From the NCBI RefSeq assembly GCF_900113305.1, contig NZ_FOOW01000001.1, positions 356,383 through 420,382 of the forward strand: DNA of 64,000 bases. The letters are read 5' to 3'. The stretch comes from Prevotella sp. KH2C16 (GTDB lineage Bacteria; Bacteroidota; Bacteroidia; Bacteroidales; Bacteroidaceae). A model generated the notes under the pieces. The model was not told the origin of the DNA, searched no databases, and worked only from the letters and a program-made list of their open reading frames with translations. A program made the translations under genes and the position numbers. Below, one piece after another: positions 25,460-34,823 of this stretch. How positions within the stretch are numbered: position 1 is the first letter of the stretch; every line of letters begins with the position of its first letter.

Positions 25460-26317
25460 ATGCCTATGAAACGAAAAGTCGTGTTTCTGGCCTGTATGCT
25501 GCTCTCGCTGGCAGTACGGTCGCAGGTTGTAATGATGTATACGCAGGCAGATGCCGCCCCCGGAGACTCCATAGACCTAGTGAAATATGAGGTGATCTAT
25601 GATTTGCATGCCGTCGTTCCTGCCGTTCCCGACTCCATCAGTTACGACGAGCGCATGCTGTTGCAAATCGGCGCGAGGGCTTCGGCCTTCTACAGCTATG
25701 CCGCCTATCAGGTGGATTCGATGGCTGCAGAGCAGATCAGGAAGCATGAAAACCTGAATATCAACTACACCCCCCGGGTAACTTGGCGGCTCTACAAGAA
25801 CTATCCGACGGCAGGCAGGACAATGTTTCTTGACCGCGTGGCCAACGATCGCTATGCGGTGGAGGAGGGGGAGGAACTTCCCGCATGGTCGCTGGTGGCC
25901 GACAGCGTGAAAGAACTCCTCGGTTACGAGTGCCATCTGGCCCTGGCTACCTATAAGGGACGGACTTGGAGCGCATGGTATGCCGACGATGTGCCGATCG
26001 ACAATGGCCCCTGGAAGTTACAGGGGCTGCCTGGCCTGATTCTTCAGGCTTACGACGAGGGACGGGAATTTGTGTTTACGGCCGTCGGATTGATGAATAT
26101 CGGCACGGAGAAACCCCTTGAGTATAAGGGAAAGGGCTTCACCCCGGTAGACCGCAAGTCGCTCAACAAGATCTACGAGCGTTATTATGCCGACGCCATC
26201 GGCTACACGCTGATGAGCTATCCGTCGTCATCTCGCAACACCATCAAGATTACCGATTTCGAGGGAAACGAGCTGAAGCACTCCAAGCCGGAGCCCTACA
26301 ACCTGATAGAAAGGTGA
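25460..26317 (+). CDS. GLPGLI family secreted protein
   Basis: The 285-residue protein carries the family signature (KLQGLPGLILQAYD at about 190-203), which defines a Bacteroidota family of envelope proteins of unknown activity. The N terminus is a signal peptide ending AVRSQ. The second ATG at 25466 is an equally possible start. The next gene encodes a large CarboxypepD_reg-type outer-membrane protein, the usual partner in such pairs. A TAACTTAG box at 25431 is a weak promoter candidate (one mismatch). The divergent regulator at 24173 suggests envelope-signal control. Confidence 0.85.
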   Translation: MPMKRKVVFLACMLLSLAVRSQVVMMYTQADAAPGDSIDLVKYEVIYDLHAVVPAVPDSISYDERMLLQIGARASAFYSYAAYQVDSMAAEQIRKHENLNINYTPRVTWRLYKNYPTAGRTMFLDRVANDRYAVEEGEELPAWSLVADSVKELLGYECHLALATYKGRTWSAWYADDVPIDNGPWKLQGLPGLILQAYDEGREFVFTAVGLMNIGTEKPLEYKGKGFTPVDRKSLNKIYERYYADAIGYTLMSYPSSSRNTIKITDFEGNELKHSKPEPYNLIER

Positions 26318-26378
26318 TTTTGCGCAACGACGGGCGACTTGAAGTTAGCTTGGGAGAATCCATAAAGGAGGCAATACG

Positions 26379-28853
26379 GTGAAGAGAGCCATAGGAATCA
26401 TTGTCTTTCTGCTGACTGTTCTCGTTTTGCGGGCGCAGGTTCAGGCCTTCGGCGTGGTGGAGGATGCCGCCACCCGTCAGCCCATCGGCGGTGCCTCGGT
26501 TACGCTGCTGCGGCAAGGCAAGCCGCTGAAGTTCACTCGCACGAACGGAAAGGGTGAGTTCCGCATGGACTTACAGGCTCTGCAGGCGGGCGACTCGCTG
26601 CAGGCTGTCAGTATGGGATATGCCAAGAAGCGTGTTGTAGTCGTTCCTGACGGTCCGACAAGGATACTGATGTCCGCGGAGGCCTTTGTCCTGAACGAGG
26701 TGAAAGTGCGTGCCGGCAGGGTCTTCGGGCGGCAGGATACGACGGTCTACGACCTCACCCGTTTCGCTACCGAGCGCGACAACTCGCTGAAGGATGTGCT
26801 GCGAAAGCTTCCCGGAGTAGAGGTGGACGACGACGGCAGCCTGCAGGTGAACGGCAAGGAACTGAGCCGGTTCACCGTGGAAGGCCTCGACCTGACGGGC
26901 GGAAGATATAACCAATTGGAGGAAAACATCAAGGCGAGGGATGTGAAAGAGGCTGAAATCATCGAGCACGACCAGCCCGTCAAGGCCTTGCGGGACAAAA
27001 TACTGACGGATGCCGTGGCCATGAACATCGTTTTGAAGGACGAGGCGCGCGACAAGCTGCTGCCCACCTTGAGACCCTATGCGCTCGTCGGCGAGCCCAC
27101 GCATGTGGGCGGGGAGGCTCATGTGCTGCAGATTGGCAAGAAACGGCAATGGATGTACGGTGCCGCCTACGACCGCACGGGGCGAGACCTTGCGCAGGAG
27201 ACGAATGTGCTGGCCAACTATAAAGATGGTCTGAGCGCGCGGAGCCTGCCCTCGTGGTTCTCCCTGCCCTCGCTCGTGGCGCCGATTGACGCTGGTAGAC
27301 TGCGTTTCAACACTTCGCAGCGGTATGGAGCCAACAGGATTCAGACGACGGAAAGCGACGGGGAACTCCGCTTCACGGCCAACTATCTGCGCACGGTGGA
27401 GCGACAGGACACAAGGAATGAGTCGGTCTACGACCTCGGAATGCCCCTGCCCGTGGTAACGAATCAGAAGCAGCATCTCGCTCTGCGGCACGACGGCTTG
27501 TCTCTGGAGCTGGAGCACAAGGTGAACACTCCGACCGCTTACGGCAAGAATCTTTTGCAGCTGTCGGCAAGAAAGGCTGACGCCCTGGCCGACCTGAACG
27601 ACACGCTGAGCCAGCGTGTGCGCCGGCCGGAGCTGAATATCGCGGCCGGCTTCAATCGCCTCTACACCGTGGACAGGGGGCAGTGGTCGCTGCAGTCGGT
27701 GCTGGACTATCATCATTCAGCCGCCCGCCTGTGTGTAGACAGGGAGGAAACACGCCTCCAGACCAATCTCTGGCATGCGGCTGCAGCCGTGAGTTGGCTG
27801 GGCAAACGACTGTATCTGACGCGCCAGTACACCGCGGGAGCGGATGTGCAGAACCTAAATGTGCAGGGCGACAACGCCCTGCTCTCACTGTATCTTGCAC
27901 CTTACTGGCAATATGAGCGGGCGAAATGGAAGGCTTCCTTCAGTCCCAAGGTGTCGTGGGAGCGGTATACCCGTCAGCGGCAGTCGTTCTTCCTGTGGCA
28001 TCCGAGCGTCTATGTGCGGTGGCAACCGGGGTTTCACAGCGAGTGGACTTTTACGGGAAGCTACAGCGAAAGCCTCGGTGAAATGGGTGAATTTGCCGTG
28101 CGGAGCTATCGACAGGACTACCGCACCTATTACGAAAGCCGGGGGCTGATACCCCAGACTGCCAGTCTCTATGCCACCCTGGGCTATGTCTACAAGCGCC
28201 CGGTGCAGGAGTTCTTCCTCAATGCGCACATGGCGGCGGAGCGCAACTGGTGCAATACGGTCAGCGATTTGCGCATTGCGGAGGGAGTGTATCATATCTC
28301 CCTGACGGAGCATCATACCCACGGCGACTTCTTCCGGGCGGAGGCCACCCTCTCGAAGGGCATCTACGACTGGCATTTGAAGATGCGCTTGGGCAGCAGT
28401 TTTGTGTATGCCGGGGGCTGGCAGATGTCGGGGGGTAGCCTCTTGGGCTATCGCTCCAGAACCTACGGGCTGATGCCCTCCATCGAGTTTGCGCCCGCAT
28501 GGGGAGCCTTGAGCTATCAGGGCGACTTCCAATGGCAGAATTCCTCCGTGATGGAGACCCTGTCCGGCTGGAGGCAGAGCCTCTCGCTGACCTCCACGAC
28601 GGGACCGGTAGACCTTACCTGGAGCATGACCCACTATCGCAACGAACTGCAGGAAGGCCATGTGCTCAACGCCCTCATTGCCGACGCCAAGGCCGTATGG
28701 CGGATGAAGAAGTTGCGTTTGACGGCCATGCTGAGCAACCTTTTCAACCGGCGGGAGTACACGGTCAGCCAGTATAGCGGCGTGAGCGTGTTCACGGATT
28801 ATTATGTCTTGAGGGGGCGCGAACTGCTGATTTCCATGCAGTTCTCGTTCTGA
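26379..28853 (+). CDS. Outer-membrane receptor-like protein paired with GLPGLI protein
   Basis: The 824-residue protein starts at GTG (26379), with GGAG about 10 bases upstream as a possible ribosome site. It has a signal peptide (MKRAIGIIVFLLTVLVLRAQ) and a carboxypeptidase-D-like sandwich domain (GVVEDAATRQPIGGASVTLL). A plug-like part (VLRKLPGVEVDDDGSLQVNG, KEAEIIEHDQPVKALRDK) and a long aromatic-rich barrel ending in ELLISMQFSF follow. The terminal Phe fits outer-membrane assembly. It lies 61 bases after the GLPGLI gene in a likely operon. TonB dependence is not certain, since no TonB box was identified. Confidence 0.8.
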   Translation: MKRAIGIIVFLLTVLVLRAQVQAFGVVEDAATRQPIGGASVTLLRQGKPLKFTRTNGKGEFRMDLQALQAGDSLQAVSMGYAKKRVVVVPDGPTRILMSAEAFVLNEVKVRAGRVFGRQDTTVYDLTRFATERDNSLKDVLRKLPGVEVDDDGSLQVNGKELSRFTVEGLDLTGGRYNQLEENIKARDVKEAEIIEHDQPVKALRDKILTDAVAMNIVLKDEARDKLLPTLRPYALVGEPTHVGGEAHVLQIGKKRQWMYGAAYDRTGRDLAQETNVLANYKDGLSARSLPSWFSLPSLVAPIDAGRLRFNTSQRYGANRIQTTESDGELRFTANYLRTVERQDTRNESVYDLGMPLPVVTNQKQHLALRHDGLSLELEHKVNTPTAYGKNLLQLSARKADALADLNDTLSQRVRRPELNIAAGFNRLYTVDRGQWSLQSVLDYHHSAARLCVDREETRLQTNLWHAAAAVSWLGKRLYLTRQYTAGADVQNLNVQGDNALLSLYLAPYWQYERAKWKASFSPKVSWERYTRQRQSFFLWHPSVYVRWQPGFHSEWTFTGSYSESLGEMGEFAVRSYRQDYRTYYESRGLIPQTASLYATLGYVYKRPVQEFFLNAHMAAERNWCNTVSDLRIAEGVYHISLTEHHTHGDFFRAEATLSKGIYDWHLKMRLGSSFVYAGGWQMSGGSLLGYRSRTYGLMPSIEFAPAWGALSYQGDFQWQNSSVMETLSGWRQSLSLTSTTGPVDLTWSMTHYRNELQEGHVLNALIADAKAVWRMKKLRLTAMLSNLFNRREYTVSQYSGVSVFTDYYVLRGRELLISMQFSF

Positions 28854-28925
28854 GAAAGGGGGGCTGGCCGTTCTTCGATATCCAGGAGGCTATGACCCGT
28901 CTGGCAAAAAGCGGCAAGAAGCGCG

Positions 28926-28988
28926 ACAAAATCGCCGATTTTGTCCCATGATTTCGGCGATTTTGTCGAACAATCTCGCCGATTTTAT
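28926..28988. repeat. Family B intergenic element, copy 4 (three palindromes)
   Basis: Units start at 28926, 28948 and 28970, exactly 22 bp apart: ACAAAATCGCCGATTTTGT, ATGATTTCGGCGATTTTGT and ACAATCTCGCCGATTTTAT. It lies about 70 bases past the receptor gene stop and just upstream of the promoter of the second DKNYY gene. Confidence 0.92.
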
Positions 28989-29000
28989 ATTGTAAATGCT

Positions 29001-29008
29001 TATCTTTG
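29001..29008 (+). promoter_or_regulatory. -7 promoter box of the second DKNYY gene
   Basis: TATCTTTG lies 12 bases after the family B element, so the -33 region would fall inside the last repeat unit. Confidence 0.6.
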
Positions 29009-29033
29009 CAACAATAACCAATGGCATGTTATT

Positions 29034-29678
29034 ATGAATAAGATGAAAAGAAGCTTGGTTGCCAAGATGGCATTGGGCGCATTCCTGCTGCTTTCGCCCA
29101 TGCCCCTGACGGCTCAGGAATACAGAACGGCTTACCTGCTGAGGGGCGGACAGGTGTTCTACGACGATATGCCGGTGGAGGCGGCAGACTTCAGAACCTT
29201 TCGAATTCTGGGTCGGGGCTATGCCAAAGACCGCTATCATGTGTATCTGGACGGACGGATACTGGCCTATGTAGACCCTGCGGGCTTCCGCCTTTATGAT
29301 GACGGGCGGGCTCCGGAAGATGACGATGCGGCAGTCTATGGGCAGAGAGGCAGGCATAGCGGCTACTTCAAGTCGAATTTTGATGTCTTCTACGACGGGC
29401 GCAAGCTGGAAGGAGCTTCCGCCGGCACTTTTCGAGAGATGGGTGCAGGCTATGCCAAAGACGCTTTTCGGGTGTACTATCGGGGCAGACTGCTCGGAGA
29501 CGCTTCATCAAATTCTTTTCAGGAGATAGGCGGAGGCTATGCCAAGGACGCCTTTCGGGTGTACTATTGCGGGCGGAAGCTTGACGATGCGTCGGCCAGC
29601 ACATTCCAGTATGCCGGCAAAGGCTATGGGCGCGACAGCTTCAACACCTATTTCCAAGGCAGAAAGATTTCAGACTGA
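29034..29678 (+). CDS. DKNYY-repeat envelope protein
   Basis: The start MNKMKRSLVAKMALG, chosen for its signal peptide (ends PLTAQ) and the upstream promoter box, gives 214 residues. A run of similar motifs follows: GYAKDRYHVYLDGRIL (from 62), GYAKDAFRVYYRGRLL (139), GYAKDAFRVYYCGRKL (168) and GYGRDSFNTYFQGRKI (197). The last three sit at exactly 29-residue spacing, which points to recent tandem duplication. The family has no known catalytic role. It is convergent with the TlpA-like gene, only 16 bases apart. Its paralogue is at 16378-17028. A later start at 29043 is possible. Confidence 0.82.
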   Translation: MNKMKRSLVAKMALGAFLLLSPMPLTAQEYRTAYLLRGGQVFYDDMPVEAADFRTFRILGRGYAKDRYHVYLDGRILAYVDPAGFRLYDDGRAPEDDDAAVYGQRGRHSGYFKSNFDVFYDGRKLEGASAGTFREMGAGYAKDAFRVYYRGRLLGDASSNSFQEIGGGYAKDAFRVYYCGRKLDDASASTFQYAGKGYGRDSFNTYFQGRKISD

Positions 29679-29694
29679 GGCGGCCTTGCAGTAT

Positions 29695-30480
29695 TCATTT
29701 ACCGTTCATGCTGTCCAGCAAAGTTAATATCTCCTGGTGCGCAGCTTCGTTTGCGCCATGAGAAATGTGTCTCATGAAGCCCTCTTTGTCTATGACAAGA
29801 GTGAGCGGATAGCCCTCGTTGCCGACCCATTTCGTGAAGTAGTTGTCTTCCGCCAGGTGCGTCCAGCTGAAGCGACCGGTAGTAATCTTCCTGATTTTCT
29901 CGGCATCCTCAAAGTCGGCAGACAGGAAGATGACATCCGGGTATCGGTCTTTCCACAGGGAAAGGGCGGGCATCTCTTTTCGGCAAGGCCCGCATCCGGA
30001 GTACCAGACATTGACTACGACGGCCTTGCCGGCAAGGGAATCCTTGCTCCAAGTGTGTCCGTCTATGTCTTTCAGGCAGAAATCGCCGGGCAGCTTCTCG
30101 CCTATTTTAAGGGCGGGAACGGTCTGCCCGTCGCCGTGCGTGGCTTTCTGCATCTGCGAAAAGGTGTGTATTTCGCTCTCAAGGCTTTCTAATCCCTTCA
30201 CCTGGTCTCGTGGGATGAGAAACTCCTTGGCGGCTTCCGGGAGCTGAGCATCAGCTTTCAGGGTAATCCAGAGAATGGAGTTGCCATCCTTGTCGCTGAT
30301 TCTCGAGATAGACTTGACGCTTTCCATCAGCATATTCAGGGAGAGTTCCCGGGCATAATATTGGCCGTTGATGATATATCCGGGGGTGATGGATTTTGCC
30401 TTTGACTGTGCCTGGCCGGCAAGGGGGGCTGCTATTAAGAAAATAATCAGAAGTGTTCTTAATATGCAGGGATATTTCAT
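29695..30480 (-). CDS. TlpA-like periplasmic thioredoxin-fold protein
   Basis: The 261-residue protein has a signal peptide (ends GQAQ), an N-terminal region of about 100 residues I do not recognise, and a redoxin domain (about 122-258) with the active site WYSGCGPCRKEMP (Cys163, Cys166) and the cis-proline region EGYPLTLVID. It is expected to reduce disulfides in the periplasm, fed by a DsbD such as the one at 11702. It follows yifB by 44 bases on the same strand, so it may be in the same transcript. Confidence 0.87.
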   Translation of the reverse strand: MKYPCILRTLLIIFLIAAPLAGQAQSKAKSITPGYIINGQYYARELSLNMLMESVKSISRISDKDGNSILWITLKADAQLPEAAKEFLIPRDQVKGLESLESEIHTFSQMQKATHGDGQTVPALKIGEKLPGDFCLKDIDGHTWSKDSLAGKAVVVNVWYSGCGPCRKEMPALSLWKDRYPDVIFLSADFEDAEKIRKITTGRFSWTHLAEDNYFTKWVGNEGYPLTLVIDKEGFMRHISHGANEAAHQEILTLLDSMNGK

Positions 30481-30524
30481 GTCTTTATGTTTTTATGTCT
30501 TCATAACTTGATAGTCGGCTTCCG

Positions 30525-32072
30525 TCAGACTCCCCGTTCGGCCCAGTCTCCGCGATCGAGGTTCCGGTAACTGATGGCTTCTGCCAGATGGTCGGGCTGG
30601 ACGCTACTGCTTCCGGCGAGGTCGGCGATGGTGCGTGCCACCTTCAGGATGCGGTTATAGGCCCGGGCACTCAGGCTGAGGCGCTCCATGGCGGTCTTGA
30701 GCAGGGTGATGCCTGCCTCGTCGGGTTCGGCGAACTTATGAATCATGCGCTCGGACATTTGTGCGTTGCAGTAGATTCCCCGATAGTCTTTGAACCGATC
30801 GTTCTGGATGGCACGGGCTTTGATGACCCTTTCGCGGATGGCAGAGCTCGGTTCGCCGGGCTCGGCCTTGGAAATGTCGGAGAAGGGAACGGGCGTAATC
30901 TCTATCTGGAGGTCGATGCGATCCATGAGCGGACCGGAGATTTTAGACATATATCTCTGTATCTGTCCCGGCGTGCACACGCAGTGATGGGTGGGGTCGC
31001 CATAGTAGCCGCACGGACAGGGGTTCATCGAGGCCACGAACTGGAAGTTACAGGGGAACTCGACGGCATATTTGGCGCGCGAAATGGTAATCTTGCGATC
31101 TTCCAGAGGTTGCCGCAGAACCTCGAGGGTATGGCGATTGAACTCGGGAAGCTCGTCGCAATAGAGGATGCCATGATGCGCCAGGCTTATCTCCCCGGGC
31201 ATGGGATTGGCGCCTCCGCCTACCAGAGCCACTTCGGAAATGGTGTGATGGGGCGACCGGAACGGCCGCTGTGCGATGAGAGAGCTGTCTTTGCCGAGCT
31301 TCCCGGCTATGGAATGCACCTGCGTAGTCTCCAGACTCTCGGCCAATGTGAGGGGAGGAAGGATGGAGGGAAGGCGCTTTGCCATCATAGACTTCCCGCT
31401 TCCGGGAGGCCCGATGAGGATGATGTTGTGAGAGCCGGCGGCTGCCACTTCCAATGCGCGCTTCACATTCTCCTGCCCGCGGACATCCGCGAAGTCGAGA
31501 TCATACTGGTATTGATGCTCATAAAACTCCTTGCGCGTGTCGATAACGGTAGGTTCGAAGGCCTTCTGACCCGTCAGAAACTGGATGACATCCATCATCG
31601 AGTCCATGCCGTAGACATCAAGGTTGTTCACTACGGCGGCTTCACGCACATTCTGCCGGGGCACGATCAGGCCCTTGAAGTGTTCCTTGCGGGCACGGAT
31701 GGCGATGGGCAGGGCTCCTTTCACCGGCTGCAGCTTGCCGTCGAGACTGAGTTCTCCCACCATCATATACTGTCCGAGGTGCTCTGATTCGATATTCCCG
31801 TTGGCAGCGAGAATGGCTATCGCGAGTGGAAGATCGAAGCTGCTGCCCTCCTTGCGGAGGTCTGCGGGTGCCATATTGACGGTGATGTCGGCCGTGGGAA
31901 ATCGGTAGCCCGTGTACTGCAGGGCTGCGGCAATGCGGTCTTTACCCTCTCTCACGGCCTCGTCTCCCAGTCCCGTGAAGTGGTACATGACGCCCCGGTT
32001 GAGGCTCACCTCTATGGTTATCGTCGTAACATCAAGCCCGTTTACGGCCGCACAATATGTCTTTACCAGCAT
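30525..32072 (-). CDS. YifB/ComM family Mg-chelatase-like AAA+ ATPase
   Basis: This 515-residue protein has the three parts of the family: an N-terminal Lon-like ChlI domain (GLDVTTITIEVSLNRGVM onward), a central AAA+ domain with Walker A GPPGSGKSMMAKR, a cysteine-rich insertion (CPCGYYGDPTHHCVC), and a C-terminal Mg-chelatase lid ending in SYRNLDRGDW. ComM in Gram-negative transformers is a branch-migration helicase for heteroduplex DNA in natural transformation. Whether this organism is competent is unknown. It follows the thioredoxin-fold lipoprotein gene by 20 bases, an unexpected neighbour. Confidence 0.93.
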   Translation of the reverse strand: MLVKTYCAAVNGLDVTTITIEVSLNRGVMYHFTGLGDEAVREGKDRIAAALQYTGYRFPTADITVNMAPADLRKEGSSFDLPLAIAILAANGNIESEHLGQYMMVGELSLDGKLQPVKGALPIAIRARKEHFKGLIVPRQNVREAAVVNNLDVYGMDSMMDVIQFLTGQKAFEPTVIDTRKEFYEHQYQYDLDFADVRGQENVKRALEVAAAGSHNIILIGPPGSGKSMMAKRLPSILPPLTLAESLETTQVHSIAGKLGKDSSLIAQRPFRSPHHTISEVALVGGGANPMPGEISLAHHGILYCDELPEFNRHTLEVLRQPLEDRKITISRAKYAVEFPCNFQFVASMNPCPCGYYGDPTHHCVCTPGQIQRYMSKISGPLMDRIDLQIEITPVPFSDISKAEPGEPSSAIRERVIKARAIQNDRFKDYRGIYCNAQMSERMIHKFAEPDEAGITLLKTAMERLSLSARAYNRILKVARTIADLAGSSSVQPDHLAEAISYRNLDRGDWAERGV

Positions 32073-32092
32073 TGAGATTATATTCGTGGGTG

Positions 32093-33091
32093 TTAGATCA
32101 ATTCTTCGAGTCGTTTCTGAAGGTCCATGGGCTTCAAGTCTCGCGCTATAATCTTGCCGTCTTTCAGGAGTATATTGCCGGGAATGGTATACAGGCCGAG
32201 CTTTCTCAGCAGTTGCGACTCAAGCATTTGTTCGTCGCAAATTGTCGGCCAAGTGGTCAAGGAGTCGTTTTTCAGGAAATCCCGACAGGTTTTCTTATAG
32301 GGATCCACGCAAATGCTTACGGCTTTCAACCTGCCTTTGGACTGCCTGATGTAGCTCTTCAGTCGTCTCTGGAACGACTGACTGTCGTAGTTCCATGTTG
32401 CCCAGGTGGTTATCAGGGCCACAGGGGAGCTCAGTGAGGATTTGCTCACGAGCTTACCGTTGATATCGTATGCCGTGAAATTAGGCAGCCGAGAGCCTAT
32501 GACGAGGTTCACAAGCGGCTTCAGCTGTGCCGACAGACGGGCTGTCTGCCTGTTTTCGGGGTCCTCTTTCTGCATTGTCTTCAGCAAATTTTCGGCTTTT
32601 TTGTAGTCAGGCTTTGCACCGGCAATGAAATATTTGCGGACGATATAGATGCTGATGGGGGATTTGGGGTGGTCTTCGACGAACTGTTCGGCATACTTCA
32701 ATGTCTCGGGAGGCGAGGCATTGGCAATCTGCTTGCGGAAGTCGTTCATCAATTCGTTCTCTTTCGTGCCCGTGATTTCAAGCTCCTTCAAGTGCGAGGC
32801 ATCGGCTTTCAGTTCCACCGACTTGCCTGGCTCGGCAAACACCGGCTGCTCAGAGAAGTTCGGGAAGACGAGCATCAGGGTCGCCGGCTTGGTACATGGC
32901 ATCTTATAAGCCAGCTTCCCGCCGTTCACCTTGATGGTATCGATGCCGTTAACGGAGCCGTCGAGGCTGTAAATGTAAAACTCACCTTGGTTCATATTCC
33001 GCATCCGACCTTCCAATTTGAAGTGGCTATTGTCGGTACTGCAGGCTCCAAGAACCAGGGTGAGCAGAAAAATATGAGCTATTTTCCTCAT
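32093..33091 (-). CDS. DUF4369-type lipoprotein with a thioredoxin fold lacking the CxxC
   Basis: The 332-residue protein is a lipoprotein (LGAC, Cys17). Its first part (about 22-115) resembles DUF4369, the beta domain found in many Bacteroidota TlpA-like proteins. The C-terminal part (about 195-332) reads as a thioredoxin fold: GSRLPNFTAYDINGKLV, ALITTWATWNYDSQSF, YTIPGNILLKDGKIIARDL. At the place of WASWCGPC there is TWNYDS, so both cysteines are replaced (Asn234, Ser237). It cannot do disulfide chemistry and probably binds rather than reduces. It lies between the TPR lipoprotein and yifB genes, in a likely operon. Confidence 0.83.
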   Translation of the reverse strand: MRKIAHIFLLTLVLGACSTDNSHFKLEGRMRNMNQGEFYIYSLDGSVNGIDTIKVNGGKLAYKMPCTKPATLMLVFPNFSEQPVFAEPGKSVELKADASHLKELEITGTKENELMNDFRKQIANASPPETLKYAEQFVEDHPKSPISIYIVRKYFIAGAKPDYKKAENLLKTMQKEDPENRQTARLSAQLKPLVNLVIGSRLPNFTAYDINGKLVSKSSLSSPVALITTWATWNYDSQSFQRRLKSYIRQSKGRLKAVSICVDPYKKTCRDFLKNDSLTTWPTICDEQMLESQLLRKLGLYTIPGNILLKDGKIIARDLKPMDLQKRLEELI

Positions 33092-33121
33092 TTCATGATT
33101 TTAATTCCAAGTTGTTTACCC

Positions 33122-34801
33122 TCACTTCAGGCTTTCAAATTCCAAGTCGTTGTTAGCATAAGTGCTGAGGGAGGGGTCTTTTTGCAGTGCTTCCTTCAGA
33201 TAGGACTGTGCTGCATATTTGTTGCCTTGCCGTGCACTGGCCACCGCATGGAGGTAACTTGTGAGCCCGTCAGGGTTCTTAATGTTGTTCAGGGTGGCCT
33301 TTGCAGCTGCGTAATTCTTGTTCAGAATCTGTGCGAGGGCGGCACTGTTGTTATAGCTGTCCTTGAAGTTTTCCTCTGCCTGGGCGTAGTTTCCTTTGGC
33401 AATGTTCAGGTTTCCGAGAGCCTGATTGAGGTCGTTGGCGTCGGTAGCCTTGGCGATATACCGCTCTGCCTCCTCGATGTTGCCGTTTTTCAGCGCAATC
33501 AAGCCGAGGTTTGCGTTGGCTTCCGGCGCGTCGGGGTTCTTGCTGAAGGCACGCTCAAGGTAGCTCTTGGCCTTTGTTTCGTCGCCTTCCATGAATGCCA
33601 GCACCGCAAGATTGTTGTAGGCACGGTAGTCCTTGTCGTAGTAATTCGTGGCAGCCGTGTATATTTGCTCTTTCTCGGCATTCGTTTCTACGAGCGTGGC
33701 AAGGTAGAGAAGCTCTTCGGGAGAAAGCTTTGTCGGGTCAGTTTTATACTGTTGCTTAATCTCATCGTCGCTGCGGCCGATAGTTTCGTAATTGATGATG
33801 AGGCGGCTTCGGCGCAGTTCGGGCAGTATTCCATCGGCTAATTCACGGAAGCCCTCACTCATGTTGCGGATTTGCTGCTCTCGCTGCTCGGGATCCTTGT
33901 ACATAGAGAGCACGCGCAGGATGACTTCTTTGTCCTGAATATTACTTGCCTGGACGAGTCGCTGGAAGCCGTCCCAGTCCTGGGCGGTATAGTGAGCATC
34001 TATGCCCGTCCTCAAACCGGCATTCTTCAGTTGCTGTTTCACATAGTCCTCCGAGGTGTTCTGGCGCTTGTTGGCCAGCTTGTCGTTGAAGGCTACGCCG
34101 CCTTCGGGAGACGCATAGGCCTGAATTTCCACATTGTTCATGTTGAGTCCTTCGCGATCCTGGTTGATTTTCTTCAACATCTTCACGAACTCCTGCACGC
34201 TGTTGTTCTTCAGTTCGCTCTTGCGGATGTTAGCTTGATTGACGAGGAACTTGATATTTGCCTCCTGCTTTTGTTCCTTGACGCGCTGGAAGGAATCGGG
34301 AGCAATGCAGCCGCCGGCATTCAGGAGGGTTCTCTTATACAGCTCGGAGGTGGTGATGATGCCATAGTCGACCTTTACGGCAGGGATGCTGACCTTCTTG
34401 TTGCCAAGGCGCGCATCGAAGGTGAGATACATATCGCATTTCTGGAGATCCTCCTGATAGGTGAAGTTGCTCTTCATCGTGTAGTGTCCACCCAGTCGAT
34501 AGGAGATGGTCTGGTCGTTACCCATGACCTTTTCACCTTGGAATGTAGCGGGCGTTCCTTGTGCCACGATCTGGCTGTTGGTCGTAGAACGCAATTCCGG
34601 GATAACAGTTACTACGGCATTGCGCTTCATATATTTCTCCGGGAAGGTTCCGTTGATGGTAACGGGAACATTTCCTCCCACGGTCTCAAGTGGTTTCGGT
34701 GTTACGGTGAAGTTGTCGGCTGACAAGGCACCGAGCTTAGAACAAGAACTGAGAATCAATAAAGAACAAGCTGAAAAAGCAAGCAATAATTTTATGCGCA
34801 T
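33122..34801 (-). CDS. TPR lipoprotein with OmpA-like domain
   Basis: The 559-residue protein is a lipoprotein (LSSC, Cys20). An N-terminal beta region with internal FPEKY and QEDL segments precedes a stretch resembling OmpA-type peptidoglycan binding (about 180-262: KKINQDREGLNMNNVEIQAY, SPEGG, NDKLANKRQNTSEDYVKQQL). From about 375 onward several TPR units follow (RAYNNLAVLAFMEGDETKAK, PEANANLGLIALKNGNIEEA). This suggests a periplasmic scaffold tied to the outer membrane and perhaps to the cell wall. tRNA-Leu lies just upstream and could share its promoter. Confidence 0.78.
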   Translation of the reverse strand: MRIKLLLAFSACSLLILSSCSKLGALSADNFTVTPKPLETVGGNVPVTINGTFPEKYMKRNAVVTVIPELRSTTNSQIVAQGTPATFQGEKVMGNDQTISYRLGGHYTMKSNFTYQEDLQKCDMYLTFDARLGNKKVSIPAVKVDYGIITTSELYKRTLLNAGGCIAPDSFQRVKEQKQEANIKFLVNQANIRKSELKNNSVQEFVKMLKKINQDREGLNMNNVEIQAYASPEGGVAFNDKLANKRQNTSEDYVKQQLKNAGLRTGIDAHYTAQDWDGFQRLVQASNIQDKEVILRVLSMYKDPEQREQQIRNMSEGFRELADGILPELRRSRLIINYETIGRSDDEIKQQYKTDPTKLSPEELLYLATLVETNAEKEQIYTAATNYYDKDYRAYNNLAVLAFMEGDETKAKSYLERAFSKNPDAPEANANLGLIALKNGNIEEAERYIAKATDANDLNQALGNLNIAKGNYAQAEENFKDSYNNSAALAQILNKNYAAAKATLNNIKNPDGLTSYLHAVASARQGNKYAAQSYLKEALQKDPSLSTYANNDLEFESLK

Positions 34802-34823
34802 AAGGATTAAAGTTTAATAGAAG

